Part shown: positions 17,797 through 26,124 of the stretch, piece by piece
Layout: each line of letters opens with the position of its first letter
Numbering within the stretch: the stretch's first letter is position 1
Assembly: GCA_009908915.1 (NCBI GenBank)
Contig: JAAAOJ010000035.1
Span: 1 to 45,873 of the forward strand
Length of the DNA stretch: 45,873 bases
Source: Planctomycetota bacterium
Lineage (GTDB): Bacteria > Planctomycetota > Phycisphaerae > SM23-33
Direction of reading: 5' to 3'
Made by a program: the position numbers and the translations under genes
The notes under the pieces: model-generated
Seen by the model: the letters and a program-made list of their open reading frames with translations, nothing else
Databases searched by the model: none
What the model was told of the DNA's origin: nothing

Positions 17797-17918
17797 AATC
17801 TTACCTGAAGGCCGGCCGCATCAAAGGCCACAAGATCGGCCGGCAGTGGCGGTTCTACCCCAAGGACATCGAGCGGTTCCTCGAGGGCGAGGCCATGCGC
17901 GCCGTCGCGAGCGTGTAG
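17787..17918 (+). pseudogene. Truncated excisionase-type HTH protein fragment
   Basis: A 43-codon frame from a GTG at 17787 encodes YLKAGRIKGHKIGRQWRFYP and then KDIERFLEGE before a stop. This is the wing half of the excisionase/MerR-like helix-turn-helix family, whose usual form is T(V)YRLLKEGKLPAFKIGxxWRF followed by DLExWL. The first helices and the helix-turn-helix itself are missing, and the apparent GTG lies inside the GGTGCGT hairpin. A repeat sequence therefore seems to have replaced the 5' end. It is probably not functional. Confidence 0.65.
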
Positions 17919-18101
17919 AGCCCCTCCGTGCAGGTTAGGCGCGATGCAGCAGTTGCTGTGCCGCGTGAAGAAGGCGGCACAGCGCGTGCTACACCACCCA
18001 CGTAGCAAACGGTACGTGGGTCCGGACGGTACGGTCGCGGCGTGGCGACGAGCGTCGACGTACCGTCGACGGCTGAACGCCGGAACGCCGGTTTTGCGGC
18101 A
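17919..18101. repeat. Inverted-repeat-rich spacer between HTH fragment and Crp gene
   Basis: Three hairpins can be drawn: GTGCCGC/GCGGCAC (about 17958-17981), ACCCACGTA/TACGTGGGT (about 17996-18021) and CGTCGAC/GTCGACG around 18053-18072. They lie downstream of the minus-strand Crp gene and may act as its transcription end or as REP-type sequence. No coding. Confidence 0.45.
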
Positions 18102-18791
18102 TCACGCCTGGCCGGTGGCGAGAGCGTTGAGGACGTCGACGTTGAGGACGGTGATCGTGCGGCCCTGGACGTCGATCACGCCGTCGTCCTGGAATGATCG
18201 CAGCGTACGGCTGAGGGTTTCGGGGGTCGTCCCGATCTGCTCGGCGATGTCCTTCTTGGCCATCGAGAGCGTAAAGGTGAGGCTTGCGGCGGCGGTCATT
18301 TCCTGCAGCAGCGCGTTGGCGAGACGGGCGGGCACCTTGCGAAGGGCGAGCTGCTCGGCGAGGCCGGCCAGTTCCTTGAGCTTGTCGCTCAGGCCGGTGA
18401 CCAGACCGGCGACCATATCGACATTCTCGCGGACGGCCGCGTCGAACGTGGCCTTGTCGATGGCCAGAAGCGTCACGGCGTCGACGGCCTCGGCGTGGGC
18501 GGGGTAGTCCTGCATTTTCATGGCGGCGGCTTCGGCGACGGTCTGCCCCGGGCCGAAGAGATGCAGCACCTGCTGGTTGCCCTCCGGCGAGAGCTTGTAG
18601 ACGCGGACGTGTCCGCGGAGGATCACGAAGAAGTCGTTGGCTTCTTCGTCCGGCCGGAAGATCGCCTCCTGCGGGTGGAGCATGATCTTCAGGCAGTGGG
18701 CGGCGAGGGAGCGGATGGCCTCGTCGCTGAGGGCCGAGAACATCGGCGCGGTGCGGATGATTCGCAGGTCCTGGTCGGACAGATCGGCCAT
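18102..18791 (-). CDS. Crp/Fnr-family transcription regulator
   Basis: The 229-aa protein has an N-terminal cyclic-nucleotide-binding-like domain (FFVILRGHVRVYKLSPEGN and the roll GPGQTVAEAAAM, about residues 55-95), a dimer helix (about 125-150), and a C-terminal winged helix with the recognition segment QIGTTPETLSRTLRSFQDDG. Only one Cys (residue 33) is seen, so an Fnr-type Fe-S cluster is unlikely; the usual cAMP-binding Arg-Ser-Ala tract is replaced by VAEAAAM. The ligand is therefore unknown. Its ATG overlaps the cysteine desulfurase stop (TAATG), so the two genes are coupled. Confidence 0.93.
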   Translation of the reverse strand: MADLSDQDLRIIRTAPMFSALSDEAIRSLAAHCLKIMLHPQEAIFRPDEEANDFFVILRGHVRVYKLSPEGNQQVLHLFGPGQTVAEAAAMKMQDYPAHAEAVDAVTLLAIDKATFDAAVRENVDMVAGLVTGLSDKLKELAGLAEQLALRKVPARLANALLQEMTAAASLTFTLSMAKKDIAEQIGTTPETLSRTLRSFQDDGVIDVQGRTITVLNVDVLNALATGQA

Positions 18792-19984
18792 TATGCGCTC
18801 TCCGCGACGGCACGGGCGCCGGCGGCCACCTCGGCCAGCGCGGTCGTTGCCGTCGCGACCTGCTCAGCGGTGGTGTAGGGTCCGAAGCTCAGGCGACACG
18901 TCCCGGTCGGGTGCGTGCCGATGGTTTTGTGGGCCAGCGGTGCACAGTGCATCCCGGGCCGCGTGCAGATGCCCCAACCTGCTTCCAGCCGGGCGGCCAG
19001 CTCCCCGGGTGCCAGGCCGTCGACGTTCACGCTGAAGACGCCGCTGCGGTCGGCGATGGTCCGCGGGCCGTAGACGCTCAGGCCGGCCACGCCATCCGTG
19101 TCGGTAAGGAACTGCTCGCAGCGCTGCTCGTCGTGTGTGCGAATCGCCGCGACGTCCCGATCGAGCAGCCAACGGACGCCCTCGAGCAGACCGGCGATGC
19201 CGATGGCGTTGTGCGAGCCGATCTCGTACTTGTCCGGCATGGTGATCGGGTGCGTGGCGACCTCGCTGATCGTGCCGGTGCCACCCTCGCGCATGGTCTT
19301 GCAGCGATCCTCGGCCCCGGGGCGGATGTACAGCACGCCCGTGCCGAGCGGCCCGAGGCAGCCCTTGTGCCCGGGAAAGGCTACGAAGTCGGCGCCGAGG
19401 GCCTGGACGTCGATCGGCGCGTGGCCGGCGGACTGAGCGGCGTCGATCAAGCAGGGAATGTCGTGCTCGCGTGCGATTTCGGCGACGGCGTCAATCGGCT
19501 GCATCGTGCCCGTGACGTTGCTGACATGCACGCAGACGATCATGCGCGTCTCGGGGCGGATAGCGGCACGGATATCGTCGGGGGCCACCAGGCCGGTCCG
19601 GCCGTCGCAGGCGATGAATTCCGGCTCAAGGCCCGTCTGCCCTGCCAGTGCGTTGCAAGGCCGCAGCACCGAATTGTGTTCCAGGGCGGTGGCGATGGCG
19701 TGGCTGCCGGCGGGGGCGGTGTTCAGCACGCCGCGAATGGCAATGTTCAGGCCGTCGCTGGCGTTGAGTGTGAAGACGATGCGGTCGGGGCTCTCGGCGT
19801 TTATCAGCGTCGCCACGGCGACCCGGGCATCGGCCAGCAGGCGCTCGCACGCCTTGGCCTCGGCGTATGCGCCGCGTCCGGCCGACGCGCCGCAGTCCTC
19901 GGCGAAGCGCACCATGGCCTCGGTGACCGCGGGCGGCTTGGGGAAGCTGGTAGCCGAGTTGTCCATGTAGATGCGGTCAGGCAT
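18791..19984 (-). CDS. Cysteine desulfurase-family PLP enzyme
   Basis: The 397-aa protein belongs to the aminotransferase class V group often annotated as cysteine desulfurase family (TIGR01977-like). It has the N-terminus YMDNSATSFPKP, His103 (LEHNS), Asp181 (LIDAAQSAG), the PLP lysine in FPGHKGCLGPLG (Lys207), and a Cys in the mobile C-terminal loop (PGMHCAPLAHKTIG) that could carry the persulfide. It releases sulfur from cysteine for clusters or thiolation. No iscU or sufE is near. It overlaps the Crp-type regulator and follows the aminotransferase gene by 111 bp. Confidence 0.9.
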   Translation of the reverse strand: MPDRIYMDNSATSFPKPPAVTEAMVRFAEDCGASAGRGAYAEAKACERLLADARVAVATLINAESPDRIVFTLNASDGLNIAIRGVLNTAPAGSHAIATALEHNSVLRPCNALAGQTGLEPEFIACDGRTGLVAPDDIRAAIRPETRMIVCVHVSNVTGTMQPIDAVAEIAREHDIPCLIDAAQSAGHAPIDVQALGADFVAFPGHKGCLGPLGTGVLYIRPGAEDRCKTMREGGTGTISEVATHPITMPDKYEIGSHNAIGIAGLLEGVRWLLDRDVAAIRTHDEQRCEQFLTDTDGVAGLSVYGPRTIADRSGVFSVNVDGLAPGELAARLEAGWGICTRPGMHCAPLAHKTIGTHPTGTCRLSFGPYTTAEQVATATTALAEVAAGARAVAESA

Positions 19985-20095
19985 GACGTTTCCATCCTAC
20001 GAACCGACCTGGTGCTTATCAATGCCCTCCCGACGAATGGACATTAGAAGTCCTTGCTGCGAGTTGGATCCAGCCACCACGTCAACATGAACGGG

Positions 20096-21301
20096 TCATG
20101 AATACTGCTGCTTTAGCACGTCGATGAGGATGTCGACGCCGCGGGCGAGGAGGTCCTCCTCGATCGTTAGCGGCGGGGCGATGCGGACGACATTGTTCTT
20201 GGCGATGCACAGGATCAGGCCGCGGTCCATGCAGGTCATCATCACGTCCCTGGCGGCAACGGATTCGTCCAGCTCCATGCCCACCAGCAGACCCCGGCCT
20301 CGGGTGTCTGTGACGCAGGAGAGCTCAGCATCGTTGAGGCGGGTGCGGACGGTCTCGCCGAGGGTCGCGGCCCGCTGGCAGAGGTTCTCGTCTTCGATGA
20401 GTGTCATGGCGGCGGCGCCGGCGGCGGCGCAGATCGGATTGCCGCCCATCGTGCTGCCGTGCGTACCCGGTCCGAGTACATCCGCCCACTTGGGATGGGC
20501 CACCATCGCCGCGACGGGCAGGCCCCCGCCGATGGCCTTGCCGAGCGTGATGGCGTCCGGCTCGATGCCGTAGTGGTTGATCGCGAACATCTTTCCGGTT
20601 CGGGCGGGCGAGGTCCACACCTCGTCGACAACCAGCAGCACGCCACGCTCGTCGCAGAGTTTCCGCAGGCCCTGGAGGAACGCAACCGAGCCGACGTTCA
20701 GCCCGCCTTCGACTTGGATGGCCTCGATGAACACACCGGCGGTCTGCTCGTCGATGGCGGATTGGACGGCCGCGAGATCACCGAAGTCGACCTGTTGTCC
20801 GCCGGGCAGCATCGGCTCGAAACCGGTCTGGAAACTCGGCGGCGTGATGCTCAGGGCGCCCATGGTCCGTCCGTGGAAGCAGTTGTGAAAGCTGATGATT
20901 TTGTAGGGGCCGTCGGCCTTCCGCTCGCCGCCTCGGGCGGCGAGGCGGACGAGTTTGAGGGCGGCTTCGTTGGCCTCGGCGCCGCTCTGGCAGTAGAAGA
21001 CCTTCCCGCCAAAGCCGTGGGCGGTGATCCGTTCGGCAAGGTCGACCTGCGGGGCACTGGTAAAAAGGTTGCCGTGACTCAGCAGCGTCTCGGCCTGGAT
21101 CGTGATCGCCTCGACGATTCTCGGATGGCAGTGACCGGCGATACCGCCGGCGCCGAAGCCGGGGAAGAAGTCGATGAACTCCTCGCCATCGACATTCCAC
21201 AACCGTGCGTTCTTGCCACGGGCGGCGGCAAAATCCAGCCGGCCGTAGTTCTCAATAAGGACCTTCTTCGATGCTGCAACGAGTTGTTCCTGCTTGCCCA
21301 T
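20096..21301 (-). CDS. Class III aminotransferase (acetylornithine aminotransferase-like)
   Basis: A PLP enzyme of the ArgD/GABA-aminotransferase group (401 aa from the ATG at 21301; a longer start at 21328 is less likely). It has GAGGIAGHCHPRI, the phosphate tract YCQSGAEANEAALK, Asp226 (LVVDEVW) and the Schiff-base lysine Lys255 (TLGKAIGGGLP). Two usual motifs differ: EPIQGEGG is EAIQVEGG, and DEVQTGxGRTG is DEVWTSPARTG. These contact substrate and cofactor, so specificity may not be acetylornithine. No arg genes are adjacent. It may be co-transcribed with the cysteine desulfurase and Crp genes. Confidence 0.85.
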   Translation of the reverse strand: MGKQEQLVAASKKVLIENYGRLDFAAARGKNARLWNVDGEEFIDFFPGFGAGGIAGHCHPRIVEAITIQAETLLSHGNLFTSAPQVDLAERITAHGFGGKVFYCQSGAEANEAALKLVRLAARGGERKADGPYKIISFHNCFHGRTMGALSITPPSFQTGFEPMLPGGQQVDFGDLAAVQSAIDEQTAGVFIEAIQVEGGLNVGSVAFLQGLRKLCDERGVLLVVDEVWTSPARTGKMFAINHYGIEPDAITLGKAIGGGLPVAAMVAHPKWADVLGPGTHGSTMGGNPICAAAGAAAMTLIEDENLCQRAATLGETVRTRLNDAELSCVTDTRGRGLLVGMELDESVAARDVMMTCMDRGLILCIAKNNVVRIAPPLTIEEDLLARGVDILIDVLKQQYS

Positions 21302-21445
21302 GGACGTCTCTCCGTGCGCTAAGTGCAAATGCGTATGGTATCGCCGAGCCGTTGTTTGTACGCGTTGCCGTCCGACGCGTCAAGCAATGCTGCCATGGCG
21401 GCCCGGCCGAGCGCAACCTGCGCCTGCCACGTAAACGCACGACAC

Positions 21446-21451
21446 TACAAT
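21446..21451 (+). promoter_or_regulatory. Possible -10 element upstream of the URO-D fusion gene
   Basis: TACAAT with CTGCCA 16 bp upstream (21424-21429) matches a weak sigma70 promoter. The leader to the GTG start at 21553 would be about 95 nt. It lies in the 251-bp divergent region shared with the aminotransferase gene. Confidence 0.35.
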
Positions 21452-21552
21452 GCTTTGGCGCCATATTACACGCCAGTATGGCCCGTTCATGTTAGCTTAA
21501 GGTAGATTGGTGCTTGCTTCGTGCCTTCTACCGTACAGCCAAGGAGCTTGTT

Positions 21553-23199
21553 GTGACCGGCAAAGAACGCATCCTCGTTGCCATCCGTTGCCAGGAGACC
21601 GACCGGACACCTTGGGTTCCCTTCGTGGGCGTTCACGGTGGAAAGCTGCTGGACATTACCGCCACCGATTACCTCAACAGCAGCCAGCACATCGTCGACG
21701 GCATCGCCGCGGCGGTCGATCGTTACAAACCCGACGGCGTGCCCGTGGCCTTCGACCTGCAGATCGAGGCTGAGACATTCGGCTGCGATCTGCGATGGTC
21801 GGACGATACCCCGCCGGCCGTCACGTCGCACCCGCTGGCCGACCACACGGCGTTCCTTGACGACCTGCGCGTGCCCGACAAGAACGACGGACGCATTCCC
21901 GTCGTTCTGGACGCGGCGAGGCAGATCCGCCAGGCCCACCCGGACCTGGCCGTCTACGGCCTGATCACCGGGCCGTTCACGCTCGCACTACACCTGATGG
22001 GCACGGACATCTTCATGAAGATGTTCGACGCGACCGACGAGATCGAGGCGGTACTGGCCTTCGCGGCCGACGTGGCCAAGGCGATGGCCGACTACTACAT
22101 CGAGGCCGGCTGTGATATCGTCGCCGTGGTCGACCCGATGACCAGCCAGATCGGGCCGGACCCGTTCCGCCATTTCGTCAGCGTGCCGGCAACGGCGGTC
22201 TTTGAGCACATCCGCGAGGCGGGCGCCCTGAGCAGCTTCTTCGTCTGCGGGCATGCCGAGCAGAACCTGCAGGCCATGTGCGATTGCGCGCCGGACAACG
22301 TCAGCGTCGACGAAAACATCCCGCTGGAAACGGTCAAGGCGATCTGCCTGCCGGCCGGCGTCAGTTTCGGCGGCAACCTCCAGCTCACCAGCGTGCTGCT
22401 GCTCGGCCAGCCTGTCGACGCCCAACGCAACGCCGTCGAGTGCATGGAGATCGGCGGTGAGAAGGGCTTTATCCTGGCCCCGGGTTGCGACCTTCCCTAC
22501 GCCACCCCGCCGGAGAACCTCGACGCCATCGCCAAGGTCGTCGCCGACCCCTACGAACGCGATGCCGTCAAGGCGATGGCCGTGGAGGAAATGCCCGCCG
22601 ACCTGTTGGACATGAGCGATTACGGCCAGAGCGAGAAGGTTATCGTCGACGTCATTACGCTCGACAGCGAGGCCTGCGCTCCCTGCCAGTACATGGTCGA
22701 ATCGGTCAAGGCCATCGTCCCGGAGTTCGAAGGCGTCGTCGAATGGCGCGAGCACAAAATCCAGCACCGCGAGAGCCTTCTGTTCATGACCTCGCTGATG
22801 GTACGCAACATTCCGACGATCTGCATCGACGGACGTATCACGTTCGTCTCGCGCATTCCGGCGCGGGAGGAGTTGATCGCCGCCATCCAGGAACGCATCC
22901 TGGAGAAGATGCGGATGAGAATCCGCCAGAAACACGGCGAGGTTTTCCTGCTGTGCTCGGCGGATTACTGCGACGCGGAGCGTCGGGAGGAGGTCTCCGC
23001 CAGCGTCAACCGCGCCGTGGCCGAACTTGGCGCGGACATCCGCGTGCGGAGCGTCACCGACGACCGGGAGATCATGGATTTCGGTGTCCTGCCGTCGCAG
23101 ACGCCGGCCATCGTCACAGCCAACTTCCGCGTTCGCTCCACCCGCCAGAGTCCCGAGCACGGCGTGATACGCGAGTGGATCAAGGACCTGATGCTATGA
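21553..23199 (+). CDS. URO-D/MtaA-type methyltransferase fused to two thioredoxin-like domains
   Basis: The GTG at 21553 has AAGGAG six bases upstream and gives the family start (TGKERILVAIRCQETDRTPWV). Residues 1-355 form a uroporphyrinogen-decarboxylase fold closest in layout to MtaA/CmuA methyltransferases. Conserved parts are LITGPFTLALHLMGTD, the putative zinc Cys232 (FFVCGHAEQ) and Cys312 (LAPGCDLPYATPPEN). In MtaA the first site reads HxCG; here Phe replaces the His and a His follows two residues later. Residues about 365-450 are thioredoxin-like with Cys375-x-x-Cys378 (ACAPCQYM). Residues about 462-545 are a second thioredoxin-like unit with Cys468 and Cys473. A CobW GTPase follows 34 bp on. 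No corrinoid protein is in view, so the substrate is unknown. Confidence 0.8.
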   Translation: MTGKERILVAIRCQETDRTPWVPFVGVHGGKLLDITATDYLNSSQHIVDGIAAAVDRYKPDGVPVAFDLQIEAETFGCDLRWSDDTPPAVTSHPLADHTAFLDDLRVPDKNDGRIPVVLDAARQIRQAHPDLAVYGLITGPFTLALHLMGTDIFMKMFDATDEIEAVLAFAADVAKAMADYYIEAGCDIVAVVDPMTSQIGPDPFRHFVSVPATAVFEHIREAGALSSFFVCGHAEQNLQAMCDCAPDNVSVDENIPLETVKAICLPAGVSFGGNLQLTSVLLLGQPVDAQRNAVECMEIGGEKGFILAPGCDLPYATPPENLDAIAKVVADPYERDAVKAMAVEEMPADLLDMSDYGQSEKVIVDVITLDSEACAPCQYMVESVKAIVPEFEGVVEWREHKIQHRESLLFMTSLMVRNIPTICIDGRITFVSRIPAREELIAAIQERILEKMRMRIRQKHGEVFLLCSADYCDAERREEVSASVNRAVAELGADIRVRSVTDDREIMDFGVLPSQTPAIVTANFRVRSTRQSPEHGVIREWIKDLML

Positions 23200-23233
23200 T
23201 CTCATGGCGGGACCTTCAGGTCACGAGTTGAGT

Positions 23234-24139
23234 ATGGCTATACCGACGTACATCCTGACGGGGTATCTCGGCGCGGGAAAGACGACGCTGCTGAACCACC
23301 TGCTGGCGGCGGCCCCGCTGGCGGGCCAGGAGGTCGCGCTGATCATCAACGAGTTCGGCACGCTGGGTGTCGACGGCGCCCTGGTCGGTGGCAGTGACGA
23401 GGCGACGTTCGAGATCAACCGCGGCAGTATCTTTTGCAGTTGCACGGCCTCGGAGCTGGTCAACGCGCTTCGCGACATCGCCAACGCCATACAACCGGCG
23501 GCGCTGCTGGTCGAGGCGACCGGCATCGCCGAGCCGTCGGACCTGCTGAAGATCGTGGCCGGCCATCCGCTGGCCGAGGCGTTCGACGTGCGGGCGTCCG
23601 TCGCGGTCATCGACGCGCGGCACTTCCCGACCGCCGCGGCCAACATGCGGGCCGCCCGGCAGCAGGCCGCATGGGCCGACGGGCTGATCGTCAACAAGAC
23701 CGACCTCGTCGAGCCGACCGACCTCGCCCGCCTCCGCGGGCTGCTCACCGAGATCAACCCGGACGCGCCGCAGGTGGAGGTCACGCACGGCCGCGTGCCC
23801 GACGGCTGGCTGCGGGAACTCACCCACGTGCCCCCGCCGCCAGTGGACATCACGACCCCGCCGGTGGGCATCTGCTCGGTGCACCTGGAAACCGACGCCT
23901 GCGTCAACCGCCAGGCCTTCGAGGCCGCCGTGGCAGACCTCAGCGAGAAGCTCCTGCGGCTGAAGGGCAACATCGACTTCGGCGACGGGCCGCAACTGGT
24001 CCAGCTCGTCGGCAGCGAGATCAGCCAGGCCGATCCGGCCACCTTCCCCGCCGGTCCCGCAACGCGGTTCGCGGCCATCGCCTACAACGTCCCGCCGGAC
24101 GACCTGCGGTCGGCGTTCGAGGCTACCTTCGGCGGTTGA
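23234..24139 (+). CDS. CobW/COG0523-type GTPase
   Basis: A GTP-dependent metallochaperone-type protein (301 aa). It has the P-loop GYLGAGKTTLL (residues 10-20), the INEFGTLGVDGALV switch, a metal motif GSIFCSCTASEL (Cys-x-Cys in place of the usual CxCC), EATGIAEPSDL, and the G4 motif VNKTDL. The C-terminal domain is short but shows the RLKGNIDF tract. The GSIFC.C form is one I associate with CobW relatives next to URO-D-type methyltransferases of anaerobes. It lies 34 bp after the URO-D fusion gene and is probably its operon partner, perhaps supplying metal or cofactor. Confidence 0.88.
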   Translation: MAIPTYILTGYLGAGKTTLLNHLLAAAPLAGQEVALIINEFGTLGVDGALVGGSDEATFEINRGSIFCSCTASELVNALRDIANAIQPAALLVEATGIAEPSDLLKIVAGHPLAEAFDVRASVAVIDARHFPTAAANMRAARQQAAWADGLIVNKTDLVEPTDLARLRGLLTEINPDAPQVEVTHGRVPDGWLRELTHVPPPPVDITTPPVGICSVHLETDACVNRQAFEAAVADLSEKLLRLKGNIDFGDGPQLVQLVGSEISQADPATFPAGPATRFAAIAYNVPPDDLRSAFEATFGG

Positions 24140-24158
24140 TGCCTCGTCAGATCCGGCG

Positions 24159-24545
24159 TCACGCGATGGCCTTGTGGATCACATGCCCCAGCCAGAAGCC
24201 GGCCGCGCACAGCGCCACGCCCGCCAGCACACTTGTCAGCACGTAGGCGGCCGCGGCGGCATATGCGCCGTCGCGAAGCAGCGTGTGGGTTTCCAGGCTC
24301 AGGGTGCTGAAGGTCGTGAACGCCCCGAGGAAACCAGTGATGATCAGCCAGCTCAGTTCGTGGGGCGCCTTTGGCGTGGGCACGAGGTGGATGGCCATGC
24401 CGATGGCGAAGCAGCCGGCCAGGTTGACCGCCAGGGTCCCCCACGGGAAGCCCTTGCCGACGTGGGTGGTGATGGTCTCGCTGAGGCCATAGCGACACAG
24501 CGCCCCTGCCGCCCCGCCTGCCGCGATATACAACAGATTCCACAT
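24159..24545 (-). CDS. crcB: Fluoride channel CrcB/Fluc
   Basis: CrcB dimers export fluoride through the inner membrane. The ATG at 24545 starts the conserved N-terminus (LLYIAAGGAAGALCRYG) and has AAAGGA upstream; the open frame further out is not conserved. The 128-aa protein has four helices and the signatures GTLAVNLAGCFAIG and GFLGAFTTFSTLSLE, with the Phe/Thr residues and sodium-site loop expected. No fluoride riboswitch was recognised in the leader. It is convergent with the CobW gene, 19 bp away. Confidence 0.96.
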   Translation of the reverse strand: MWNLLYIAAGGAAGALCRYGLSETITTHVGKGFPWGTLAVNLAGCFAIGMAIHLVPTPKAPHELSWLIITGFLGAFTTFSTLSLETHTLLRDGAYAAAAAYVLTSVLAGVALCAAGFWLGHVIHKAIA

Positions 24546-24771
24546 GATCCGATCCTTTGGCTCGTTGGGTAGGTCCCGGCCGAAGACTTGCATGATACGC
24601 ACCCGGCAGCGAGAAGTCAGCGGCAAAGGCGCTCGGCGGGGGGATCGGAATTGCCGCAAAATCTCTTGCGCGCCGCAGCGGCCCATTCCGAGTGATACAC
24701 GGGCCGCCCGTGCTCCAGTGTGGTGGCGACCCGACCAGCATGGCCAACAGACGAGGAAAGGAACCATCACC

Positions 24772-25200
24772 ATGGCCACGACCGACACACCACCGGAGGG
24801 CGGCTTCTTTACGCAACTGGCTGCCTCGAAGTCACAGACCGACGAGATGCTGAGCGAAGCGGCGCAATCGGTGCGGGCCGTCGCCGCCCAATACGATGTC
24901 CACGCGATCTCGTCGACCGAACTGAACGTCATGAGCAGCGACCTCTACGACGCCGGGATCATCTCGCGCGAAGAGTTCGCGATGTTGAGCTTCCAACCGG
25001 AGATGAGCAACAACTACGATGCGGTCGGCGCACAGGGCATCAAACGCCCGGACCCGACGCGTAACCGCGACGCACTGGCCGAGTGGGAACGCATCCTGCG
25101 AACGCAGGAACAACTTGGCAGCAGCGATTACTTCACCGAGAAGACGCGCGGTGTGGTGTCTCTGTTGCGTCGTCTCGCCGACCTGCGCGACGCCGATTAA
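24772..25200 (+). CDS. Unrecognised protein, paralogue 1 of a tandem pair (SFQP family)
   Basis: A 142-aa soluble protein; AGGAAAGGAACC precedes the ATG at 24772. I do not recognise the family. The middle part (QYDVHAISSTELNVMSSDLY, then DAGIISREEFAMLSFQPEM) matches the next gene at 25402 in spacing and in key residues (D, M-S, LYDAG, A-M-SFQP, Y). Hydropathy suggests three or four amphipathic helices with no membrane segment or signal peptide. Neighbours are a second copy 200 bp downstream and an HD-GYP protein. This could be a small regulatory or adaptor domain; function is unknown. Confidence 0.8.
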   Translation: MATTDTPPEGGFFTQLAASKSQTDEMLSEAAQSVRAVAAQYDVHAISSTELNVMSSDLYDAGIISREEFAMLSFQPEMSNNYDAVGAQGIKRPDPTRNRDALAEWERILRTQEQLGSSDYFTEKTRGVVSLLRRLADLRDAD

Positions 25201-25401
25201 GCGAGTCGGCCGTGGCCGCGTTCGTGCGGTCGATGCCGTCGCGGCATATCCCGGTATCCTCCAGCCGTGACGGGGCGCAGTGAGCTTGAGGGTCGCCGCG
25301 CCCTGTTTTCCATGCCCCGCGGCGGATTTCGCCCAAGCCGGTCACCCGCCGCTCCGATAATCATCCGACATCATCGCGCCGCCCAAAGGGAATTGCCACC
25401 T

Positions 25402-25863
25402 ATGCCTCACGAGCTTCCTCCTGACGGCATCTACCTGCCGGATGACGAACCGGGCGAGGAGATCGCCGCCCCGGACGACCCGCGGGCCGAGGCCCTCGTC
25501 GCCGAAGCCGTCGAACTCGCTGCCGCCGTCCTCGACATTGCCGCCGACTATAACATCCGGCACATGTCGCCCAACGACCTGGCCGAGATGAGCCGACGCC
25601 TGTACGACGCGGGTGGCATCGGCTTGGCCGAACATGCCGTCATGAGCTTCCAGCCGCACCTCCTGGCCGACTACAACGCCGCGGCCGGCCTGTACCGGCA
25701 GTTACGCCTCCGACCCGATACGCCACGCGACCTGCTCGCCGAGTGGCGCGAGCACCTTCGCGTACTGGCGGCCTCGCACGCCGACCCGGCGACCGTCGCC
25801 GTGACCGCCGCCATCGCCGAACTGCTCGAGAGCTTCCAGCCGCTCGACACGGACGACCGCTGA
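25402..25863 (+). CDS. Unrecognised protein, paralogue 2 of a tandem pair (SFQP family)
   Basis: A 153-aa soluble protein with ATG at 25402 (AAAGGGAA upstream; earlier in-frame sequence is not conserved). Residues about 50-95 read DYNIRHMSPNDLAEMSRRLY and then DAGGIGLAEHAVMSFQPHL, clearly related to the preceding gene. The N-terminal 40 residues are acidic and unrelated to the paralogue, and the C-terminal part has its own helices. The two genes share little else, so the duplication is old. It sits 261 bp before the HD-GYP gene. Confidence 0.8.
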   Translation: MPHELPPDGIYLPDDEPGEEIAAPDDPRAEALVAEAVELAAAVLDIAADYNIRHMSPNDLAEMSRRLYDAGGIGLAEHAVMSFQPHLLADYNAAAGLYRQLRLRPDTPRDLLAEWREHLRVLAASHADPATVAVTAAIAELLESFQPLDTDDR

Positions 25864-26124
25864 TCGACGGATGGCCTGACACGAATTCGGCAAGAGCCCT
25901 CCGCGAAACGGCCTCGAACGCCGGGCAGGGCACCGAAGTTCCGGCGAATATCGAGCGTGGCGGTTCCGATAGAGTCGGGGACGCGTTGCTTCTGCGTCGC
26001 GACGAACCCCCAAGGAGAAGCTATGAAGTGAGCCATCCCCGGCTCGGGTAGTCTATTGGATTTCGTACGAGGTCGTCACAGGGACGCCTCAAAATCCGCT
26101 ACCTCAGACAGCAGGAGCCCCGCC

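Noticed and set aside
24546..24771. Fluoride riboswitch before crcB
   Set aside because: The leader was read on the minus strand for the GGCGAUGG/GCC...GAUG pattern of the crcB motif; no convincing match.
26080..26100. Possible solo end of the MITE-like element (GACGCCTCAAAA)
   Set aside because: It lacks the CCT of the terminal repeat and no second end is present; chance similarity cannot be excluded.
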